From Tubiluchus corallicola (taxonomy: Eukaryota; Priapulida; Priapulimorpha; Priapulimorphida; Tubiluchidae), in contig JAQGDQ010000163.1 in assembly GCA_030141605.1 (NCBI GenBank), forward strand, positions 64,001-128,000: a DNA stretch of 64,000 nt, given 5' to 3'. The position numbers were made by a program, and so were the translations under genes. This document shows positions 26,458-35,949 of the stretch, in pieces (positions within the stretch are counted from its first letter, which is position 1; every line of letters begins with the position of its first letter). Under the pieces are notes generated by a model. It was not told the origin of the DNA. It saw nothing but the letters and a program-made list of their open reading frames with translations, and ran no database searches.

Positions 26458-27474
26458 TTATATATATAAAACAATAAAAGAATATAAAGATTTAAAATAT
26501 GTCTTGTATATATATATCCAAGAGTGCGTGTATGTTGCAGTTTCTGTGTGCATTGTATGCAAAACACAGCAGTCAATGCAATGAATAGCAATAAACTAGC
26601 ACACTTGCTGTTCAGCAAACAAGTTACATAACTTCTCTAATCTCGTTCTTACCGGTAGAATAACTAACAATTTTTGTAATCGTGTGTTTACAGAATTTCT
26701 AAGTGATGTATCTACCCTCTAAAAAGCTTTTATATGGGTTGTATTAGCCAATCAGCATTTGGATTAATTGCCTGTTGTATTTATAATGCATACGGACATA
26801 TGCAATGCATACAGAAACTGCAACATACCCGCACTCTTGGATATATTATGTAAAACAATAACAGAACATAAAAAATTTAGAATAAGCATATTACGTATAT
26901 TATAAATGTATTTGTGATTGTAATGTTTCTTGTCAAATAAAAATATTGTTTAAACTAATAACTTTAAACTTTAAACTAATAACTTTGTGCATCAGTACAA
27001 AAATTCAACAAAGTGAAAGTGAGCACTCTTACATTGGTTGGAAATGTATATGTGTGGCTGTGTATTGTATGTAATCAAATTTGTAGATGTCAGTCATGTG
27101 TAGGCATTTATTATGGGTTTTACACCAGTATTGTCATTCAGTAAATTAGAGAGATAATTCTCATTGATCGTAGCAATATTGATTTGTTTTTTATTAAACT
27201 TCATTGAATTTATTAGTGCATCTTTCTAATACGTCTGATTGAATTGTATTTTTCAGGCACATTTTGGTTGTTCTGTGGTGTTGCACTCATCGGCTTCATA
27301 TTTATTTTCATATTTCTACCGGAGACCAAGGGCAAATCATTAGAGGAGGTGGAGGGTCTGTTTGCGCAGCCGCTCGGCTCCGACGGTACGTTGCAAGGGT
27401 ACGATAACGCTGTACAGTATGTGCATATACGAGGTCTCAACCGCGACTGCCAAGAACTCGATTCACCAGAATAG
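767..27474 (+). CDS. SLC2A13: Proton/myo-inositol cotransporter (SLC2A13/HMIT type), 5'-partial, 8 exons
   Basis: Major-facilitator sugar porter expected to carry myo-inositol with H+ across the plasma membrane. Exons: 767-926, 1970-2184, 10707-10821, 11739-11902, 12576-12690, 21456-21697, 22218-22370, 27257-27474. All junctions are GT-AG and join in frame with no stop, giving about 460 codons; the N-terminal third lies before the window. Visible hallmarks in order: YIAESAP with [15 protein letters not shown] after helix 6, [12 protein letters not shown] in helix 7, VEKIGRR in the loop 8-9, a Cys-rich extracellular loop between helices 9 and 10, [22 protein letters not shown] and [12 protein letters not shown] before the cytosolic tail. 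The Cys-rich loop separates HMIT-type transporters from ordinary GLUTs and is the main reason for the subfamily call. Two introns exceed 8 kb. Substrate is inferred from the family. Confidence 0.95.
1188..1356. repeat. (GAT)n trinucleotide microsatellite
   Basis: Nearly pure GAT units at 1219-1320 with interrupted units on both sides. It opens long Asp, Met or Ser/His frames on both strands, which are artefacts of the repeat. Confidence 0.95.
1541..1576. repeat. (AT)n dinucleotide microsatellite
   Basis: About 18 AT units inside the first visible intron. Confidence 0.9.
1970..2184 (+). CDS. SLC2A13: Transporter exon: helix 6 and PESPRWL
   Basis: Begins after tgtaaatag, completing the split Arg, then [17 protein letters not shown] and MPESPRWLI, followed by a charged cytosolic stretch ([26 protein letters not shown]). 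It ends in phase 1 before gtgaga. This is the end of helix 6 and the large central cytosolic loop. Confidence 0.95.
3462..3670. repeat. Tandem duplication of ~105 bp
   Basis: Two adjacent diverged copies share gtgttttattgaaaatttgc, accataattggatt, gattaatg and tagttaagcaat in the same order (first from 3462, second from about 3565). This is a local duplication, not a named element. Confidence 0.85.
4110..4136. repeat. Interstitial telomere-like CCCTAA motif
   Basis: Four near-consecutive CCCTAA-type units (one is CCCTAT). This is the complement of TTAGGG, the usual animal telomere repeat. It is far too short to be a chromosome end. Confidence 0.7.
5001..5849. repeat. 32-bp minisatellite, about 26 copies
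   Basis: The unit reads approximately gccattgcttcatctgct followed by aagctaggttatca. Copies differ by substitutions (tgtgctag, aagctag or ggctagg variants), and some units are shortened hybrids such as 5490-5560. A stray diverged unit is visible near 6075-6115, suggesting the array was once longer. No conserved frame is kept, so it is non-coding. Confidence 0.95.
8501..8598. repeat. 50-bp tandem duplication with internal palindrome
   Basis: Two adjacent almost identical 50-bp units (8501-8550 and 8551-8598), each beginning with the palindrome gttcttaaaaataagaac. Near identity implies a recent duplication. Confidence 0.95.
10707..10821 (+). CDS. SLC2A13: Transporter exon: helix 7, QQLAGIN motif
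   Basis: Acceptor ttattgcag. The phase joins as Ala, then [37 protein letters not shown] and a split Met before gtgagt. QQLAGIN is the helix-7 sugar-binding motif, here with Ala where most members have Ser. Confidence 0.95.
10822..11738 (+). other. Intron with a possible SINE tail remnant
   Basis: 917-bp intron. The segment at about 11340-11450 contains ttgttcttaagcaagacact, a phrase common in tRNA-SINE bodies, but no A/B boxes are preserved. The rest shows nothing nameable. Confidence 0.5.
11739..11902 (+). CDS. SLC2A13: Transporter exon: helices 7b-8 and GRR loop
   Basis: Completes the split Met, then [54 protein letters not shown] and a phase-1 G before gtaggt. VEKIGRR is the conserved E..GRR element of the loop between helices 8 and 9. 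Confidence 0.95.
11903..12575 (+). other. Intron with a decayed tRNA-SINE head
   Basis: 673-bp intron; its only recognisable content is the SINE-like segment at 12270-12350. Confidence 0.6.
12270..12350 (+). mobile_element. Decayed tRNA-derived SINE head
   Basis: An A-box-like tgtaatctagtgtc (12281-12294) lies about 32 bp before a B-box-like ggttcaaatct (12326-12336), the arrangement of an internal pol III promoter. No body or target duplication could be traced. Confidence 0.45.
12576..12690 (+). CDS. SLC2A13: Transporter exon: helix 9 and start of extracellular loop
   Basis: Acceptor tatttcag. Encodes [19 protein letters not shown] and then the start of the extracellular loop with PVCGRY. 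It ends in AA (phase 2) before gtaagt and joins an Asn codon in the next exon. Confidence 0.95.
14997..15011 (+). repeat. Left target-site duplication of the 5S-SINE
   Basis: aagccatttgtgaaa, matched by aagccatttgcgaaa at 15537-15551 with one mismatch. Confidence 0.88.
15012..15118 (+). pseudogene. 5S rRNA-like head of the SINE
   Basis: Recognisable 5S rRNA backbone with intact-looking A-box (15046-15060) and C-box (15078-15090) regions. It is 5'-truncated and fused to a SINE body, so it is not a functional 5S gene, but it could still work as an internal pol III promoter. Confidence 0.85.
15012..15536 (+). mobile_element. 5S-rRNA-derived SINE (SINE3 class) with target-site duplications
   Basis: About 525 bp. 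The first ~107 bp (15012-15118) read as 5S rRNA lacking about 15 nt at the 5' end: cacgttgaaaataccgcttc, then gaagttaagcaacg (A box), cctggttagtacttgg, atgggtgaccgcc (C box) and gctgtaggct. A GC-rich unrelated body follows, ending in a (CCAA)n tail near 15523-15536. The element is flanked by 15-bp direct repeats, 14997-15011 and 15537-15551, differing at one base, which marks retrotransposition. Long ORFs across the body are incidental. The LINE partner supplying the machinery is unknown. Confidence 0.9.
15537..15551 (+). repeat. Right target-site duplication of the 5S-SINE
   Basis: Follows the CCAA tail directly and matches the left copy in 14 of 15 bases. Confidence 0.88.
16025..16220. mobile_element. 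Short pogo-like MITE
   Basis: Left end ctgtcaaacctctttatacc and right end (reverse complement) ctgcagtcaaaccttatact share TCAAACCT-type termini next to TA-containing flanks. About 195 bp with no coding capacity. Similar CAGT..AAAC termini occur on Tigger/pogo derivatives. Confidence 0.6.
16849..16868. repeat. (CAA)n short microsatellite
   Basis: Six to seven CAA units within a CAA/CAG-rich stretch that continues to about 17060. Confidence 0.8.
17824..18394. mobile_element. Tigger/pogo-like MITE
   Basis: The left terminus cagtaaactccaaataact and the reverse complement of the right terminus, cagtaaactccacgtacct, share the first 12 bases and further CTCAAA. TA precedes the left end; the right TA is not exact. 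The interior repeatedly carries gagttaggcgat-type phrases (near 17873, 17890, 18277 and 18337). 571 bp, no transposase. Confidence 0.75.
18529..18770. mobile_element. Foldback element: 110-bp inverted arms, 19-bp loop
   Basis: The left arm (18529-18640) begins cgaaagcaaatca and contains ctataggatatccttga; the right arm (18660-18770) is its reverse complement at roughly 85% identity by eye. The loop is 18641-18659. It would fold into a long imperfect hairpin if transcribed with the intron. No coding sequence. Confidence 0.85.
19810..20165. repeat. Diverged tandem duplication of ~230 bp
   Basis: Two segments about 225 bp apart share aatgtcacc, ctgtt, gtggc(a/t)taagttacc and ttttaattga in the same order. 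Strongly diverged, so only moderate confidence. Confidence 0.45.
21456..21697 (+). CDS. SLC2A13: Transporter exon: Cys-rich extracellular loop and helix 10
   Basis: Encodes [15 protein letters not shown], then NGSCLPTN with an N-glycosylation sequon, GRCKLE, the conserved [20 protein letters not shown] and LYLFFFAP. The CxxCxxDxxCGFC spacing is the diagnostic loop of H+/inositol transporters. Ends in phase 1 before gtaaga. Confidence 0.95.
21698..22217 (+). other. Intron, 520 bp
   Basis: No repeat or RNA gene recognised; the acceptor is gcattgcag. Confidence 0.8.
22218..22370 (+). CDS. SLC2A13: Transporter exon: helices 10-11
   Basis: Encodes [38 protein letters not shown] and [14 protein letters not shown], ending in phase 1 before gtaagt. 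PxPWxxNSEIYP and NWxxN are strongly conserved across the family. Confidence 0.95.
24107..24480 (-). mobile_element. 3' remnant of a CR1/Jockey-type LINE
   Basis: On the minus strand a frame with [13 protein letters not shown], spaced to NSHLLVHIL, resembles the WNxLP...SFKxxLKxHL ending of LINE reverse-transcriptase ORFs. An A/T-rich tail and (TTCTTGA)-like terminal repeats follow at 24107-24127. Both the terminal short repeat and the ORF tail fit, but the protein similarity is weak. Confidence 0.5.
26377..26895. mobile_element. AT-centred nested inverted-repeat element
   Basis: Inner arms: 26377-26411 and 26468-26502 are reverse complements (ttttaaatctttatattc) around an (AT)n core at 26410-26454. 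Outer arms: 26507-26562 (ccaagagtgcgtgtatgttg) is the reverse complement of about 26786-26841. A further partial copy of the inner arm closes the right end at 26852-26895. This is a MITE-like composite without a coding region. Confidence 0.75.
26410..26454. repeat. (AT)n microsatellite at a palindrome centre
   Basis: About 22 AT units exactly between the inner inverted arms, so it probably grew from a palindrome centre. Confidence 0.9.
27257..27474 (+). CDS. SLC2A13: Transporter last exon: helix 12, PETKGK, cytosolic tail
   Basis: Encodes [36 protein letters not shown] and a tail ending DSPE before TAG at 27472-27474. The segment [10 protein letters not shown] matches the conserved end of vertebrate HMIT. 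It contains an internal donor-like G|gtacgt at 27385/27386. Confidence 0.95.
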
Positions 27475-27534
27475 AAAGGGCATTGTATATTCAAATGTTG
27501 CACATCATTGATGTGATTGTTGTATCATTGTTGT

Positions 27535-27587
27535 ATGTTGTATTGACATTGTTCACTGGTGTTGTATTGACATTGTTCACTGGTTGT
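27535..27587. repeat. 26-bp tandem duplication in the transporter 3' UTR
   Basis: gttgtattgacattgttcac plus tggt occurs twice in a row just after the stop codon. Confidence 0.9.
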
Positions 27588-29701
27588 GTCCAGACACTGG
27601 ATTTGTTGTGTGTAGTAGGAGATTATATTATTGTTGGCACATACCATTGTTATCACGTACAGAATTTATTAGGAGAGAGTCTATTTGTCGTTAATGTAAA
27701 AAAAAACGCACAAAAATGATTGGCCTGCATTGGATTCATGCCTTCACTATCACCTTTACCACCTTTATCACCTTTGCCATTTGATTAATTAATTGGTTTT
27801 CATATGTTCTGTTTTCAAGATATAGAATTGTATTATAAATTAGTTATAGAATTATAGTTTTTTAAATTGCCAAGGTAATATTTTCAAATTTGTGGAATAC
27901 TTGGTGTTAAAATATTATCACGATACAGAATGTTTATCATTAGCCTTTTAATCTGACTCAAAAAGACCTTTAAACTTCTTCGTAACCAAACTTTTAAAAA
28001 ATTTCAAAACTGCTAAAATTTCAGACTGGGATAATTATGGCTTTTCAATGTAGTCGATTTATACTTAGAAAATGCATTCAATGAACAGCTTTCACAGTAA
28101 AAGATTTCTTATTTCTTCGACAGAATCGATGCATGAGTTGAAGGCAATGGGAAACCATTCATGGTTAGAGTATTAATCATTGGAGTTTGATTTGATTTGT
28201 ATATGAGACATTTCTAAGATATTGATGGCAGCTTCTGTCATACAGGTGGGGGGGTATATTCATTGGCAAATTAACCAAATGACTAACTGCAAATAACTAA
28301 GGTGGCATAGAAATATTAGCTTAGAACAACAAACGTGTTTTTTGCATAAAGAGAGAAAATGGCATTTTTTCTTTATCCGCTTGATTTCGTGTGTATTATT
28401 ACAGCAACTTAACCATGTCTATCAATGGTCTACTTTTAAAAAGAATTTTACTATTGTCTACTTTCCAAACCATTTTCTATTATCTCTTTTTCACCTCAGT
28501 GTTAAGCAACAGGTTTATATCAATGTAGGGCTATTTCTGTTTTAAAATTTTTGTCATAACTTGGCTTCATTGAAAGCTACTTGCTTCTACAGTGGTGGTA
28601 GACTTTTTCAGGCAGCCGTTGCAGTTGGCACTTAGCCCTCCACATATTGTGCCTGCTGTTGCACATTACTGCTCCTGTACGATGGCTTGTCAATTTATCC
28701 TGTCAGCCTGTCGCTGCCCAGTTGACCGAATCTTTAATGACCACTTACCGGCTCATTTGAGGGACGCGCAATATTGATCTGGTAGTGGTAGCATAGGCAG
28801 CTGATTGGCTTACAATGATATTCTGTTTGATGACCATCTGTGATGTTTGTATTTCAGACTGCTGCTTCGCAATATCATCTAATTGTGTTTTGAAAAATAA
28901 CAAATTGTGTAAAATTGCCCGCGTACGTATACACTTTGCTTGCAGTCATATTTGTAGATGACTGTTGCTTTTAATGCCTAAGAATAAGTTTCTCACTGCG
29001 GCAATTTAACATTGGTCAATCGAATATATCCATTGTTTATAACATTCCTTGTATGTATTGTTTGTGTCATACTCACTCAACATTGTTCCTAACAGTTTGC
29101 ATGTGTTTCGTGTACAACAATGTTGCATTCTTAACAGCGAGTGTTGTTTTCTAAAACGCGTTGCATGAACTTTAGAAAGTCACCTCACCTTTGTTTATTT
29201 TTTGCAAAAGTGTATATTTAGTGTATTTTGTAAGTTGAGATTGGAGCAACATGATGACTGTTTTTAAGAACTTTGAGTCACCTGACCAAACTAGCAAATC
29301 AGCCAATGATTTTTACACCATTGCAAATTGTTTGGATAACCAGCACCTCTAGGGAATATAGATATAGGCTAGAAACAGCGGAAATTGATTTCCATCAATA
29401 TTTTTACATCAGTATTTTATTTGCTTACAATTGCATTTAAGAGAATAATAAGATGTTTATCTCATTTAATGTCAGAGCTAATGTCAAAGCCAAGAAAATG
29501 AAGTTCAGAAACACGGTATAAAGGTAAAGTTTTCATGTAGATGGGAGGAGTTCTAACTATGCCTAGGTGGTGGGAAAGAGAAAGCAGCGTAGTTTCTTAG
29601 CAAGGAAGTCACCAAATCATTACTTAGTCTTAATTGTGATTTTTGCTAATTTATTTTTATTTATTTGCTGCATGTTTTATTTCTGTTTACATTTATTGCA
29701 G

Positions 29702-29769
29702 GGCGAGGCAACAGCACTGAAACTTCTACATTAATTGATCACGAAGCCACTTCTACTGATAATAACTGA
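29702..29769 (+). CDS. SLC2A13: Candidate alternative C-terminal exon of the transporter
   Basis: The acceptor tttattgcag at 29692-29701 has a long pyrimidine tract. Splicing from the donor inside the last exon (27385) keeps frame: GSDG then RGNSTETSTLIDHEATSTDN plus N and TGA at 29767-29769. This would replace the conserved HIRGLN tail with a Ser/Thr-rich 21-residue tail holding an NST sequence. Predicted from splice signals only. Confidence 0.45.
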
Positions 29770-32700
29770 CGGATGATTGATTATTGATTAAGCACACCTT
29801 CTCCCAGAGCACTGGAGCATGTGATGTGAAACCACTCCCAGCATGACAGTATTATAGTATTATTTGTGGATGATGGAATTTTCTGTGATAGGGTTCTTAT
29901 GTGATCTGTATTGTTTTATGATTTATTTGTAATCACGGGTGCATGTCAAACCCTTGTTGTGGTTTGGTTAAATTTTATTTTTATTGTAAGAACTGAATGT
30001 CAGCATTGTTTAAAACAATGATGTTTTTTAAGTTAAATTATTACAACTTTGCCCATAAAAAACCTGTTAATTGTGTAAAAGGACAATATTGAGTCATAGA
30101 GGAAGTAAATAAGCTGTCTCGACGGACAACAGGCTGTGGCAAAGTAGACCAATGCGAGAATTAATTTATTGAAGCAAAGAAAAATCATTGATTGTGTTAT
30201 GATTTTAAAAAAATTGTGAGGTACAATAATAATATTATGCAATTAAAAGGAAACCATTTCTTATGTACTCCCATTCTGATGTACTGAAAATTGATTGAAA
30301 ACTTTCTCATTGCTGACAACATTGTCTTCACAGAGTTGTGCTGGGTTACTATTCATCATTCTAAAAACTGACGTTCTATCAGCAAACTTGTTTTAGTAAA
30401 TGTACGTCTAGATATGTTTGTTCAGTTCATGCATGTACTGGTTTACTTTCTGTGTGCAATTCGATAGTCATTTCACTCTCGTTCCTTGTGGAACGGTCTT
30501 TCCTGAAGCTTAAAATTTGCACTGACATTTAAAATCTAAGGTTGATACAATGGCTGTTTTCTGGCTTCCTCCACATGTGAAAACATATTATCATAATTTT
30601 GTTTTAGATTTGCATCTTCTAGTGGAGATGAAGACTAGATGTCTTGGAATAGGCTGTGTTGGAAAACAGCACTAAAAACTTATCACGTCTATTATTAGAT
30701 TTCTTCTGGTAACAGATTAACATGCGAGACATCTGCATACTGTAGTCACTTTTTGCGATACCAGTTAGTATAAGTGTTTTATTTTATAATCCTCATTGGT
30801 TTGGGTTTTTTTACTTTATTTGTTAAATAAGGTTTTGCATGCATAATATTTCATTAAAATTTCTAGCTCAAATGATTTATTTGAAAAAAATGACACAACA
30901 ATACTTTGTGTACATTATTTCTGTCTGTACTATAATGCCTTGCTGAAATGGCTAGTATTATGCAGTTTACTATAATAGATCTTCATTGCATTGCCGTAAG
31001 CCTGGTAAAATCTTTTGAGAACTTGTTCAAGATGGATTGCTTGATTTTTTTTTAAAAACAGGTATAGACACTAAAGCATAATCGTAATACAAGTTTCATT
31101 TTAACTTAAGGCTTCTCCTTTTTCAGCAAGCTACATGTAGGCGATCAAATCTTTTCGCTCTTGAATTAGGAGTTCAACTTCATCATCAATCATAATGTAC
31201 TGATGTACAAAAAACGACCCCTTTTCTCCAGCACCAAGAGCCAATTTAGGTCAATTACATTATTTACTTCCAGGACTGATGAATCGATTAAAATTCAGCA
31301 GTTTCACAAGTTTCTGTTCAATTCAATGTAACGGCTTTCATTAAGTATCTTCCTCTGAGTGGAATACTAATTCTGTATTGTGACCTTGAAATACAGGAGT
31401 TGATAAATCAGTAATTCCATTGTCTGACAGGTCTTCAGCAGTGCATTCAAAGACAATGTTAGGAACGACAATCTACCTATTTTATTTTCTCGGTTTTTTC
31501 AGTCAGCTTTCCCATTATTATAATTTGTACATATTGGAAACTTTTGCCTTTGTTAAACTATGTTCAGTCCAAATATTATAAAGTTTCTCAATTTTTTTTG
31601 TTATTTTCGGGATTCGTTTTTCCCTTATTATTTCAACAAGAATTGTAGGTTATAACTTTGCGCAAATTATGAGAAAACGTTTCTGCTGCTTCTAGATAAA
31701 TGGTTTCTTTTGGTGAAAACTTAATTTTTATGACTGCAGTCTGCTGAGCTCTCAAATGCAGTGGTATCAAGCTAAATGGCGTTGGAGCTTCTATATGTAG
31801 TTTTTGCTGAATGCTAACTAAGCCTAGTGGGATTTAGTCTTTCTATTGCCTGGGAGGTGTGATCATTTACATTTACAAGGAAAAATCAGATGCTTCTAGT
31901 GCAGGAAGTGAACACATGGCCTTTTAAATTCTGCTCAAACGCACTGACCATTAATAACCGTCTGTTACTGTACAGGATGGTCTAATGGCCTCTGATTTTT
32001 TTAAACAAACTCAGTTTGCTAATGTCACCATAGATCCAAGGTGTTACCGTAAATATGGTTGCGCAATAAATATTACAAAAGTTGATTAATTGTAACAATG
32101 ATAAATGGTAATGATGATGTTGATAATGGCCTTTCATGATGGACAGTTTTCCCGTCCATCAAATCTGTGTCCGTTTATTTCTTTGGAAATAAGTGGCCAA
32201 GGCCTGGTAACAACTAACAAGTCACAACATGAAAGTGAACACGAACTAAATCAATTTCTTAAAACTGCTGGTATCAAATAGCCCTATCTGCAACAGAAAA
32301 GAAAATCTATGAAAACCTCACCAGACTGCAGGAAACTCTGTCATTTTTACACTACAATTTATGTAAATTTCACTTGATGCAGAATTTTGTGACTAATCTT
32401 CAGCAACAATTCTAAACCTTGTAAGACTAAAAAATGTTATAATCAAATTTATAATAATATTTTTAATTTAACCACCTGGCAGCTCAATTTTTCTACTTAT
32501 TGTTTTCTTATTTCTTTTTTCCTTTTTTTGTGTATTGTTCTATTTTCTCCATTCATTAATTCAGTTTTATTGTTTTATATTAAAGCATAATATTTTAGGT
32601 AGGTAACTGTTTGTCAATAAACATCATGATTAATATGTAACGATGACAAAGATGATGAATAATGATTAAGTTTTATCATTTTAAAACAGGGTTCAATGCA

Positions 32701-34261
32701 ATTCTATGTTTCTTGTTCGATGTAAACTGATTTTTTTCTCCATGTGAATTTAATAATGAAGTTGGTTCCTGACTGTACTCTATCTGCTTAGCTACCATCT
32801 GGCATTGATGTCTGACGATTTCCTCGTTGGATAATACTGAAGTGGCTCGCTGATTATTGCTTTGATATTGAAAAATCCCTGGTTTGATGTAAAAAGACCT
32901 GTCACATGCATTGCACACTGCACAGGGCCAGCCTGATGTGTTTCGTTACAGCTTCATTTTTGTCAGTAAAATATGGCAAAAACACACATCTGCATTTTCT
33001 ATTTGTGCAGTGAATTCATTGTTAAAAAAGCAAACTCTGAATACATATGAATTGAAATACTACTGTACTGAAATGCCACATATGATCAAAAGTGTCAAAT
33101 CATTTAGTAAAACCGGCTTTTAAAGCCAGTATTTGGTCTTGCTTTTTGCTGCATTCATATACTGTATGGTGTATAAATCCCTGGTGCTAATGCTGATAAC
33201 ATACTGCCTACCCAATCTCTGACTGCACTGCCATCTGCATTCACATTTGCCAATAAAAATCAGCCAAGCTATGCTTTAAGTCAAAATAGTCCCTTGCGGG
33301 GGGGACACCCCTTGCTGCTTGCCAAGTTACAATGCATAGCAAGCCTATGTCAACAGCCTGATTCATGATGGGATGACATTCTTTCAATCTGTATTCTATC
33401 CCGCATTAGATCAGGGATTACATCTGAAATATTTACACTGCAGAAAAGGTCACGTTTAATCAGTTGAAGCAGGATTTTCCCTTGTTTGAATATAATTACA
33501 AGAAGGATTTCTTTACTGAGACTGATCCAGGACTGGGTTAGAAGAGCCTAGGGTAGTTGCATCTTCCCATATGGCAGATTGGGTCTGGCATCAGAAAATG
33601 CTTTTACTAATAAAAAATTTGAATAAATACGTCTGATTATTGTTTTAAACCATGGAGAAAGACACGTCATCAACATTTAGAATGTGGATCTTAAATGGTA
33701 AAAACTTCGGGCTGTTGTTTGCTTGGTCTTTCCTAAACCCTCAATACAAATTAACAATACAATAAATTACGGTGCCACAAAATTACGGTATCACAAAATT
33801 CGGTATAATTAATCTGTCTTTCCTTTGTTATGTAATCAGCTAATTATTAATTTGGAATATAGGCTGAACGAGAGCTGTCTGACAATTAAAGTTATTTTGT
33901 ATTATTAGCAATAGTGCCTCTTGAAATTCAAATCTATTAAATTTGTAATTTGAATTTCGATTTGTGCATACCAAATAGCTGTATCAATTTTAATTTGAGT
34001 TTTCTTGAATTCTGACAATTTAAAAGTACAAATTGGGAAATACATGTAAATGTTTTGTAACAGATTCTATCTGTTAATGTTCAGTCATAAGGCATTTATT
34101 TTCACACAAATTGCAGTAAACTACATTTTCAGTAAGCTACATGCTATATGTACATTTGTAGTTGCACAAAAATAATAAGGTACACGTTTGTGACTGTAAT
34201 TATGATGTAAAATAAAAAAAAGTTATATATTTTGAAATGTAGTTGTGCTGTATTTAATAAA

Positions 34262-34330
34262 AATACTCTCTCCCTCCTCTCTCTCTCATGCTTCCTGCCC
34301 CTTCACTTTCTTCTCTCTCTTCTGACTTAT
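34262..34330. repeat. TC-rich low-complexity tract
   Basis: Strand-biased pyrimidine run built of ctctc and tctcttc phrases. Frames across it are not genes. Confidence 0.8.
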
Positions 34331-35949
34331 TCTCCCAACCCCTCGCTTGTTCTCTCTTCTGTATCAACGGATATCTCCTCTCTTTCTTTCATCAGCCAGT
34401 TATCTACCCCTGTTCTATACTTTTCGACAAATTCTTCTCCAATCAGCTTAATGTGGATTATATGCCAATGCATAGTGCACGTAATGGTGTAATATTGTGT
34501 AACATCAGATACTAACTCTTGTATTCGCTGCTGCATTATATAAACCCTCATTGGCTTAATTAACGAGTTTGCACATATCACGTGATAAATGTATACTTAA
34601 CGTAAGACACGTAATAAGCAAAGCTTGAACTGATGAGGCTGCACACATTGCGTACAAACTTAATACTGTAATATTTGTCTGCGGAAATTACAATATGTAT
34701 GTAGGAAGTATCCAGAGTTGTGTATGTTATTCAATATAATTATTGGTCGATGCATCACACTTAACACAGGCTTATTTTTAGCAATGATATGCTCCAAGCA
34801 ACACACAAACACAGTTTGCAGATTCTTGTCTGGTTTTACGAGAAACAATGAAGCTCTTCTACAAAGATCCTTTCGTGTCTGTCATGCTGATTGCTTAACT
34901 AACTTGTTGCATAGCCAACCTACCAACTGCTAGGCTGTAACAGCTTTACTACCTAGCTGCTTGTATTACCACACTTACAAAAGCCACATTCATTGTGGCT
35001 AAACAATTCATCATGGCTAGTTTTATTATTGATATCTATAGTTTTTATTGCTCTGCAAAGCTCTGTTAATTGCCTAACTGACCGATCGCCCGACTAAATG
35101 AATGGCTGATGGACTATAACCAGTTTGCTTTTTAAGCCAGTCATAGGACTGTAAGCTACTGCTTGTAATTAATATGTAGCAGTCACATATTTATTTTTGA
35201 TGGCATAATGAATTACATTCTGTGGCTAGTGTAAAAAATGTAAGATCCCAATGAGAAATATATTTTAGTATTTACAAGCACAGCTTATACTATGTGCTCT
35301 TTCCAATCAGGTTTAGCAAAACCACTTGTACATTTTTTTATTTTAAATCACAGTGAGTCCATCAGAATTCAGTAAATTTCAGTTTTCCTACATGGTGGTG
35401 CCGCCTAGGGCCCACTATGGAAAATAAAACTGAAAAGCATTTGCTTGCGTATGCTACTTTGAATTTAATGAAGTTATTATTGAAATATTTTAATTCTTTC
35501 ACTGTACTGCCATTCCACAGAAATTATCTGAACTTATTTAAAATTCCAAATACCGCTCAATTACTATCTGTTTTTTATTTTAAATACTTTACTCGATGCT
35601 GAATATTTTTACGTGGTTATACGCTGAATATTATTAAGCAAAATTAATTAATTTTTTAAATGGGATTCAGCAGATTGTCCCAACGTTTAGCAAGTGATTT
35701 AACCAAAGAGGTACCATGTGCTTCTGTCATTATGTTCATCCATTTCTTTTTTTTTCTTAATTAGATTACGATGGTGTGAGAAAATACATTTCAAAAACTT
35801 CAGTTCATGTTGTACTTTGCAAATTTAACTATTATATTCAATAAATATAATAGAATGAAACTTGCAAGGAGGCTGACTGGAATTTATAGGAAATCATACT
35901 GGAAGTTCGGAACTCATGGAACATCACACTGGCACTTATAGGGAAAATA

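Larger units (their letters stand above)
22371..27256 (+). other. 4.9-kb intron with LINE end and nested inverted repeats
   Basis: Contains a LINE 3' remnant (24107-24480) and an AT-centred nested inverted-repeat element (26377-26895). The rest, 22400-24100 and 24500-26370, shows no supported feature. Confidence 0.75.
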
